From positions 186,001-250,000 of the forward strand of contig CAJTLB010000001.1 in the NCBI GenBank assembly GCA_910577045.1: a stretch of DNA of 64,000 bases. The letters are read 5' to 3'. Below, one piece after another: positions 58,576-64,000 of the stretch. The stretch comes from an uncultured Lachnospiraceae bacterium. GTDB lineage: Bacteria > Bacillota > Clostridia > Lachnospirales > Lachnospiraceae. Each line of letters starts with the position of its first letter. Within the stretch, counting starts at the first letter, position 1. The notes beneath the pieces were generated by a model. That model ran no database searches. It was not told the origin of the DNA and worked only from the letters and a program-made list of their open reading frames with translations. The translations under genes were made by a program, and so were the position numbers.

Positions 58576-60903
58576 ATGATATGTACAAGATGTGGTGCAG
58601 AAATAGGAGAAAATATAATCTGCCCAGAGTGTGGGAATATTGTGGAAAAGCAGGAAAATAGCCCTTTAGAGATAGGGGAATCTATAAATGAAACAGCAGG
58701 AAAGGAAATAAACAGCGATCCAGTAAAAATTGTGGATAATGTGGCAGAAAATTATGGATTTGACTGGCAGTCTGCCCATCAAAGCTCTAACCAGCCAGAA
58801 AAAAAGCCAGATAATAAGATTGTATACATAGTTATGGGAGTGATTGGGGCGGCAATTGCTGCAACATTACTATTTTTAGTACTAAACTTAGCTGGCGTAG
58901 GGGATCCAAAAAAAGATTTAGAAAAGGCATTTGCTAATACTGTAAAAGAATTGTCTGGCCAAGAGACGTTTGGCAAAATGGCAGAAGTAATGTATGAAAA
59001 TAATCTTCTTTCACAGCAGCTTACATTTGCCATTAATAATGTGGTGGTTACAGAAAATGGTGAAAAAATAGAACTTATGGAGGAAAACCGGCCTATCCGG
59101 TTTGAACTAAATGGGACAACAGATAAAGAAAACCAAAGTTCTTGGACACAGATAAGCGGTGGTGCCGGGGAGTGCAAAGATATCCGTTTTGAGGTATTTT
59201 TTGATGAAGATGGATATTTGTTTGGGCTTCCAGATTTATATAAGTATTATTTATCTATGACACCAGAAGAAATGGAAATGGTGACAGGGGTAGAAGTAAA
59301 TTTAGAAGAGGGCGTGGATAGTGATAAAACAGCAGAAGCAATGGCATCTCTTGGTAAAACATTTACAAAATGGCTTAAGGAGGCTTACCAAGATGTAAAA
59401 TGTGAAAAAACAAAAAATGTAAAGTTAAATAGTGGGAACGAGGTACTCCGTGCCGATCAATATGATCTTACTATTTCCAGGAGGAATTATGAAAAGCATT
59501 TAAAGAAATTGCCTTCTATGATTTCTTCTGATGAAACATTTATGTCATGGTATATAGAGATGACCTCTAAAAAACAGGCGGATGAACTGATTGAATCTTT
59601 GGAAGAGGTAGTAGAAAATTCTATGGTAACTTCCCGTGTAAGCCATTTGGTTATTTGTTCTGCATGGGTTTATGATAAAAAGGTAGTAGAAATAAAATTC
59701 CCATTGGATACAGCAGCAGAGAATATGGCAGCCGATATTGAATTTGATGAATTGTCCGGGTATTTAGATATTGCTTTTTTAGGTAAGGAGAATATAGGGG
59801 ATAATCTACGTGTAAATCTATATGCTACGTTAGACGGAGAACGGTTTTTAGTTGAATTTTCTTCTGTAAAAGATGGAAATACAAATGAGGTTAGTTTTAA
59901 TACAGAAATTGCAGGAATTATTAATGTTAGTATGAAGGCAGAAAGTGAATATGATATTACAGAGGATCGATGTGAGTTTCGTATTTATAATGCTGAGTTA
60001 GATGCTTATATGGAAAACGGTTTTTCAAGCATGGGGCTGGTACTAAATATGGATGGCAGTTATATACTTGCCAAGGGAAATGAGTTTTCTGTGCCAGATG
60101 TAGAATCAAAACAGTTTATGGAGATGTCTGAGGACGAAGCACAAGAAATGGTTGTTACTATATTGGAAAATGCGCAGACACAAGGTTGTATACCATCCAT
60201 ATATGAAAGTGCGCTGCTAGGGTTCCTAGATGGCTGGAGAGCAGGCATGGATTCTTCTAAAAATCCTGGAGATAACGGCGGCGGGCAATTAGATGGCTCT
60301 GAATATATGACTTATGAAGAGTTTGCAGAATTAGTAAAGACAATTTATGGCGATATGTATTCCGAAGAGGATATGAGGGAGGTTTACCAGAATCTATACG
60401 GAGACATCGAGTATGATACCAATGGGATTGTATATGGCAGCAATGGGCTTCCTTACCTGTTTTGTGATTATGAAGATATGATATTAGAAATCCAGCCAGC
60501 AGAGGGTTTCTTGTTTTCTAAGAATTATTCTGATGCCTATACGGTGGAATATGATAAATATATTGGAGATACCGATCTAATTGTAATGACTTATAATATT
60601 ACAGAAGAAGATGTAATGGAATATTTACAAGAAGCAGTCGAATACCAAGAAGAGTATTATACAGAATCTGGTTATCCTGATTTTACAATAGGAAAAATAG
60701 AAACAGGAATTATTAACGGTTATACAGTTAGTTGGATGGAATATAGGGCATCTGATGGTGTAAATAAGGCAAATGGCATTTTGGCATATGCACAGGTAGG
60801 GGACCATGGATGCGTGTTGGATATCTATAGTATATATGGATCGGAGGGTGTATCTGAGGAATTGTTAAAGCAATGCTTCCAAATGAAACTAATAGAAAAT
60901 TAA
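58576..60903 (+). CDS. Zinc-ribbon membrane protein with large extracellular part
   Basis: A 775-residue protein with a cytoplasmic N-terminal zinc ribbon (Cys3, Cys6, Cys16, Cys19 in CTRCG...CPECG), an acidic linker, one membrane helix at about residues 82-106 and a long extracellular region. The extracellular part is acidic, with no enzyme motif that I recognise. A repeat-like C-terminal segment (EDMREVYQNLYGDIEYDTNG) precedes a final domain of about 130 residues. Such zinc-ribbon plus membrane proteins are common in Clostridia and have no known role. The start at 58576 has GGGAGGAAG upstream. Confidence 0.75.
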   Translation: MICTRCGAEIGENIICPECGNIVEKQENSPLEIGESINETAGKEINSDPVKIVDNVAENYGFDWQSAHQSSNQPEKKPDNKIVYIVMGVIGAAIAATLLFLVLNLAGVGDPKKDLEKAFANTVKELSGQETFGKMAEVMYENNLLSQQLTFAINNVVVTENGEKIELMEENRPIRFELNGTTDKENQSSWTQISGGAGECKDIRFEVFFDEDGYLFGLPDLYKYYLSMTPEEMEMVTGVEVNLEEGVDSDKTAEAMASLGKTFTKWLKEAYQDVKCEKTKNVKLNSGNEVLRADQYDLTISRRNYEKHLKKLPSMISSDETFMSWYIEMTSKKQADELIESLEEVVENSMVTSRVSHLVICSAWVYDKKVVEIKFPLDTAAENMAADIEFDELSGYLDIAFLGKENIGDNLRVNLYATLDGERFLVEFSSVKDGNTNEVSFNTEIAGIINVSMKAESEYDITEDRCEFRIYNAELDAYMENGFSSMGLVLNMDGSYILAKGNEFSVPDVESKQFMEMSEDEAQEMVVTILENAQTQGCIPSIYESALLGFLDGWRAGMDSSKNPGDNGGGQLDGSEYMTYEEFAELVKTIYGDMYSEEDMREVYQNLYGDIEYDTNGIVYGSNGLPYLFCDYEDMILEIQPAEGFLFSKNYSDAYTVEYDKYIGDTDLIVMTYNITEEDVMEYLQEAVEYQEEYYTESGYPDFTIGKIETGIINGYTVSWMEYRASDGVNKANGILAYAQVGDHGCVLDIYSIYGSEGVSEELLKQCFQMKLIEN

Positions 60904-60941
60904 AAAGGTAGAAGATTTTTAATGGAGAGGATGGGTAGGAT

Positions 60942-61268
60942 ATGGAAGGCAGTATAATTGGGTTTGTGATATGGTGTGCGGTTGGCATATTATTTATAGG
61001 GTTAGCAGTATATTCATGGGTTTCACAAAAACCTATGGGGTTTTGGGCAAATGCAGAGATATTCGAAGTTTCTGATATAAAAAGATATAACCGTGCTATG
61101 TCGAAATTGTTTTTAATATTTGGTGTGGTTTTTATTGCTTTAGGTATTCCCCTACTTGCTGGGAAAAACTCTGCAGGGATTATATTTTCTATAATTGGGG
61201 TTATGGTAGAAAGTATTATGGCTATGGTTATTTATTCTACAATAATTGAAAAGAAATATAGGAAATAA
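60942..61268 (+). CDS. Small membrane protein, DUF3784-like
   Basis: A 108-residue protein with three hydrophobic segments (about residues 3-27, 54-72 and 78-101) separated by a short loop, WVSQKPMGFWANAEIFEVSD. The pattern resembles DUF3784-type small membrane proteins of Firmicutes, though this is a loose match. It follows the zinc-ribbon protein gene by 38 bases and is probably in the same operon. No function can be given. Confidence 0.6.
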   Translation: MEGSIIGFVIWCAVGILFIGLAVYSWVSQKPMGFWANAEIFEVSDIKRYNRAMSKLFLIFGVVFIALGIPLLAGKNSAGIIFSIIGVMVESIMAMVIYSTIIEKKYRK

Positions 61269-61361
61269 AGAAAAGAAGGGTTGCTTAACAGTGTGATATG
61301 TTCCCTTGTGGGTAGACAAGTTAAATAATAAAAGCTTGTTACTTAGGAGGGAGCATATTTT

Positions 61362-61406
61362 ATGTCTAAAAGGAAAAATCTCAAAAAAGAAGAAACAGAC
61401 TATTGA
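61362..61406 (+). CDS. Possible 14-residue leader peptide
   Basis: A strong ribosome site (AGGAGGG at 61345-61351) stands before ATG 61362, which opens a very short frame, MSKRKNLKKEETDY, then TGA. It lies 40 bases before the methyltransferase start. It could be a leader peptide or the remnant of a longer gene. Confidence 0.3.
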   Translation: MSKRKNLKKEETDY

Positions 61407-61446
61407 CATAATAATATATCTTTATAAAAATCATGGAGGAAAAAGT

Positions 61447-62424
61447 ATGCCAAAGAAATCATTACAAATGGCAGAGAAACTTTTTTTAGAAATGGAACCT
61501 ATAAAAAGTTGCTCTTTTGTGGAATCAAAACTTTTTAATTTGCAAGTTTTCCGAGCAGAAACAAAATATCAACCTACTTATATTAGAAAGAATGGAATAA
61601 TTTTTACAGACAATAGTTTAGAATGGCTGAAAACATTACAAGATGAATCTATTGATTTGATTTTTGCTGACCCACCTTATAACATTAAAAAGGCAGATTG
61701 GGATAAATTTGATTCGCAAGAGAAATATATTGAATGGTCATTGCAATGGATAAGAGAGGCTTCAAGGATTCTTAAACCTACAGGCAGTTTATATATTTGT
61801 GGGTTTAGTGAAATTTTAGCTGATTTAAAACACCCTGCTATGCGCTATTTTTCGGGATGCAAATGGCTAATTTGGCATTATAGAAATAAAGCTAATCTAG
61901 GAAATGATTGGGGAAGATCACACGAAAGCATTTTACATCTTAGAAAAAACAAAAAATTTGAATTAAATTTGGATGAAGTTAGAATTCCATATGGTAATCA
62001 TACTTTGAAATATCCTATGCACCCACAGGCAGAAAGTAGTCAGTATTCAAATGGAAAAAAAACAGCTCCCGTATGGACGCCAAATCCGTTAGGAGCTAAA
62101 CCAAAAGATGTATTTGAAATACCAACTACTTGTAATGGAATGGGTGAAAAAACAAAGCATCCTACCCAGAAGCCAGAAGAATTGCTTCGTAAACTTATAT
62201 TAGCTTCAAGTCAAGTAGGTGATATTGTGCTTGATCCATTTTCTGGTTCAGGGACAACTTTAGTGGTTGCTGAACAACTACAACGGCTGTGGGTTGGATG
62301 TGAGATGAATGAAGAGTATAATTCTTGGGCAATTAAACGAATAGATGATGTTTTTCTACAACCAATAGAAAAATGGATCGAATTTGATAAAGAAAATGTA
62401 AAAAGGAGGGAATCAATAAGATGA
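61447..62424 (+). CDS. Site-specific DNA methyltransferase, beta class (N6-adenine or N4-cytosine)
   Basis: A 325-residue DNA methyltransferase. The catalytic motif IV is DPPY (about residues 75-78) near the N-terminus, and the SAM motif I is FSGSGTT near residue 258. This order, with the target region between them, defines the beta class (HinfI-like). The tract KTKHPTQKPEELLRKLI precedes motif I. The start at 61447 has ATGGAGG upstream; an earlier frame start is unsupported. A tiny gene overlaps its stop by four bases. No restriction enzyme of normal size is present, so it looks like an orphan or the remains of a restriction-modification system. Confidence 0.88.
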   Translation: MPKKSLQMAEKLFLEMEPIKSCSFVESKLFNLQVFRAETKYQPTYIRKNGIIFTDNSLEWLKTLQDESIDLIFADPPYNIKKADWDKFDSQEKYIEWSLQWIREASRILKPTGSLYICGFSEILADLKHPAMRYFSGCKWLIWHYRNKANLGNDWGRSHESILHLRKNKKFELNLDEVRIPYGNHTLKYPMHPQAESSQYSNGKKTAPVWTPNPLGAKPKDVFEIPTTCNGMGEKTKHPTQKPEELLRKLILASSQVGDIVLDPFSGSGTTLVVAEQLQRLWVGCEMNEEYNSWAIKRIDDVFLQPIEKWIEFDKENVKRRESIR

Positions 62425-62549
62425 CACTATCACAATTAGTAGAGTGGGCAAAGAACAAAAACCGTTTTCAGACTATTGACGATTATTCAGCATTCATTCG
62501 AACTCTTGATGTTTTACTTACAGAAGATATTTGGAGGTTTATTGAATAA
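62421..62549 (+). CDS. Short ORF coupled to the methyltransferase, 42 residues
   Basis: MTLSQLVEWAKNKNRFQTID and 22 further residues, then TAA. It starts within the methyltransferase stop (ATGA overlap) and has AAAGGAGGG ten bases upstream. Its place is that of a restriction endonuclease gene in many such systems, but it is far too short. It may be the remnant of a truncated endonuclease or a small accessory protein. I recognise no motif. Confidence 0.45.
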   Translation: MTLSQLVEWAKNKNRFQTIDDYSAFIRTLDVLLTEDIWRFIE

Positions 62550-62668
62550 GTTTTAAAATATATAGCTCATTTTCCAAAAATCTTAATTATGGTTGTAAAG
62601 GCTATATAAATAATCTTGAAGAAGTTAAATAACTGAAATTTGATAAAAGTATATAAGTAAATTGGATG

Positions 62669-62704
62669 AGCCAGGAATTAAGGAAAAAAATTTCTGGCTT
62701 TATT
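62669..62704 (+). terminator. Hairpin terminator
   Basis: AGCCAGGAA (62669-62677) with TTTCTGGCT (62691-62699), one wobble pair, then TTATTTG. Confidence 0.6.
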
Positions 62705-62888
62705 TGTGGATATAATTAAAAAGTTTTTTGCAAAATATCACAGCAGATATGGTAAAAATTTAAACACAATTTATAAAAACAGAGAAAAAATAAAGTGGTT
62801 TAGTAAAAATTTTTAAAGCAGATTAAAGATAAATTGTTTCTAAAAGTGGCATTTTAAGCAAAAAATTTAATATTTTCTTTTATAATAT

Positions 62889-62932
62889 TCAGATAATATA
62901 TGTCTGATATATTCAATAATCAAATTATCTGA
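62889..62932. promoter_or_regulatory. Inverted repeat upstream of the gltB promoter
   Basis: Perfect 9-bp arms TCAGATAAT and ATTATCTGA, 26 bases apart, ending 20 bases before the -35 element. It could be an activator site for nitrogen control. This is inference from position only. Confidence 0.4.
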
Positions 62933-62952
62933 CAAATATATGAAAAAAGTAG

Positions 62953-62981
62953 TTTACAGAAGCAGAAAAAAGGTGTATGAT
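62953..62981 (+). promoter_or_regulatory. Sigma-A promoter for gltB
   Basis: TTTACA at 62953-62958 and TATGAT at 62976-62981 with a 17-bp spacer. Confidence 0.7.
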
Positions 62982-63030
62982 ATACAGCAGGTAAAGGAAT
63001 AAGCCAAGGAAAAGGGAAAGGGATGGTAAT

Positions 63031-64000
63031 ATGGGCCAGAGAGAAAAAGAGTTAGGTGTTGTTCCAACTGGGTTATATCAAAAAGAATTTGAACATGATA
63101 ACTGTGGAATTGGTGCAGTAGTCAATATAAAAGGGGTTCGGTCACACCAAACAGTGGAAAATGCGCTTAAGATTGTGGAAAATTTGGAACACCGTGCTGG
63201 AAAGGATGCAGAAGGGAAAACGGGAGACGGGGTTGGCATTATGCTGCAAATTTCCCATAAGTTCTTCCAGAAGGCAGTAAAGCCATTAGGGTTTGAGATT
63301 GGGAAAGAAAGAGAATATGGGATTGGCATGTTCTTTTTCCCACAAAATGAGCTGGAAAGAAACCAGGCCATGAAAATGTTTGAAATTATTGTAAAAAAAG
63401 AGGGATTGGAATTCCTTGGCTGGAGGAAGGTCCCAACTAACCCTTCTATTCTTGGGAAAAAGGCAGTAGATTGTATGCCTTGTATTTTACAGGCGTTTGT
63501 AAAGAAGCCAAAGAACTTAGAGGCAGGGCTTGCGTTTGACAGAAGGCTGTATGTGGTACGCCGCGTATTTGAGCAAAGCAATGATGATACGTATGTAGTG
63601 TCTTTGTCTAGCAGGACAATTGTATATAAAGGCATGTTTTTAGTAGGGGAGCTTAGGTTGTTTTTTGCAGATTTACAATCTATAGATTATGAATCAGCCA
63701 TTGCATTGGTACATTCTCGTTTTAGCACAAATACAAACCCAAGCTGGCAAAGGGCACATCCATACCGTTTTATTGTGCATAATGGAGAAATTAATACAAT
63801 CCGTGGGAATGCAGACCGTATGTTAGGACGGGAAGAAAGCATGGAATCTGATTTGTTAAAGAGTGAGATGCACAAAATCCTGCCTGTAATCAATGCAGAA
63901 GGGTCCGATTCAGCGATGCTTGATAATGCGCTGGAATTTATGGTGATGAGTGGAATGGATTTACCACTTGCAGTAATGATTACCATACCAGAACCATGGA
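63031..64000 (+). CDS. gltB: Glutamate synthase large subunit, N-terminal part
   Basis: The first 323 residues of a glutamate synthase large subunit; the frame runs open to the window edge. It has the class II glutamine amidotransferase domain: the nucleophile cysteine is in EHDNCGIGAVV (about residue 27), followed by ENLEHRAGKDAEGKTGDGVG, HSRFSTNTNPSW and VHNGEINTIRGN. The enzyme makes glutamate from glutamine and 2-oxoglutarate. The cysteine lies after a short N-terminal extension that would be cleaved off. The start has GGAAAGGG upstream and its own promoter. Confidence 0.94.
   Translation, partial: MGQREKELGVVPTGLYQKEFEHDNCGIGAVVNIKGVRSHQTVENALKIVENLEHRAGKDAEGKTGDGVGIMLQISHKFFQKAVKPLGFEIGKEREYGIGMFFFPQNELERNQAMKMFEIIVKKEGLEFLGWRKVPTNPSILGKKAVDCMPCILQAFVKKPKNLEAGLAFDRRLYVVRRVFEQSNDDTYVVSLSSRTIVYKGMFLVGELRLFFADLQSIDYESAIALVHSRFSTNTNPSWQRAHPYRFIVHNGEINTIRGNADRMLGREESMESDLLKSEMHKILPVINAEGSDSAMLDNALEFMVMSGMDLPLAVMITIPEPW

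Larger units (their letters stand above)
62550..63030. other. Very AT-rich gene-free stretch before gltB
   Basis: It contains a hairpin terminator (62669-62704), an inverted repeat TCAGATAAT (62889-62897) and ATTATCTGA (62924-62932), and the gltB promoter at 62953-62981. No coding region is visible. Confidence 0.6.

Overview
The window reads as chromosomal DNA of a low-GC, spore-forming Clostridia, most likely Lachnospiraceae. Supporting signs are AT-rich codon use, strong AGGAGG-type ribosome sites, a cmk-ispH-rpsA cluster, a GerA/SpoVAF-type spore gene with a sigma-G-like promoter, a GGGtGRT-family gene and a sodium-pump decarboxylase operon. The genus cannot be read from the sequence. There are no rRNA or tRNA genes and no CRISPR array.

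Layout. 1-3143: end of an AlgI-type O-acyltransferase gene, its DHHW partner, and a FapA-like (DUF342) protein. 3287-8547: a radical-SAM/DUF4130 DNA-repair pair, an HPr-like protein without the phosphorylated histidine, a nuclease-helicase fusion and a small charged protein. 8618-16329: aspartate kinase, a secreted carbohydrate-binding-type protein, a uracil/hypoxanthine-DNA glycosylase, UppP, a TraX-like membrane protein, a cytoplasmic pectinesterase, an iron alcohol dehydrogenase with its own operator-like dyad, and a phosphatase. 16464-21290: a five-gene biotin-dependent, sodium-translocating decarboxylase operon carrying two different carboxyltransferases. 21452-24335: a GNAT gene broken by one amber codon, an unknown gene, an Imm51-like gene and a PHP-domain gene. 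24445-24656: a candidate free-standing structured RNA with its own promoter and terminator. 24789-31478: nucleoid-associated protein, an RpiR-type regulator, then oxidoreductase-cmk-ispH-rpsA in overlapping order, and cheR. 31489-32790: an Rpn-type nuclease gene between two near-identical terminator repeats. 32802-46149: YprB-like nuclease, spore protein, ruvAB, zapA, U32 hydroxylation-type protein, FtsW/RodA and its class B PBP, NUDIX, M32 peptidase, queH, an ArsC/Spx-like protein, hemerythrin. 46267-49378: asd, then the NifU-like/GGGtGRT pair.

The most interesting region is 49347-51056. The last 35 bp of the GGGtGRT gene are repeated exactly at 51022-51056, and the original-looking terminator lies just beyond the second copy. 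The roughly 1.7 kb between is a small integrated element. It has short direct repeats at its left end, a degraded gene fragment, and a tightly built unit: consensus promoter, terminator-like leader hairpin, a RelA/SpoT-fold gene and an overlapping 74-residue gene. It has no integrase. It looks like a non-autonomous or deleted integrative element carrying a possible alarmone-synthetase toxin or regulator pair.

51441-64000: YqeY-like protein, rhamnulokinase, MutY, lipid kinase, RpoD, HtrA-type protease, a zinc-ribbon membrane protein cluster, a beta-class DNA methyltransferase with a tiny overlapping downstream gene, and the start of glutamate synthase. Many intergenic regions carry textbook sigma-A promoters with 17-bp spacing. 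These were used to correct several start codons.
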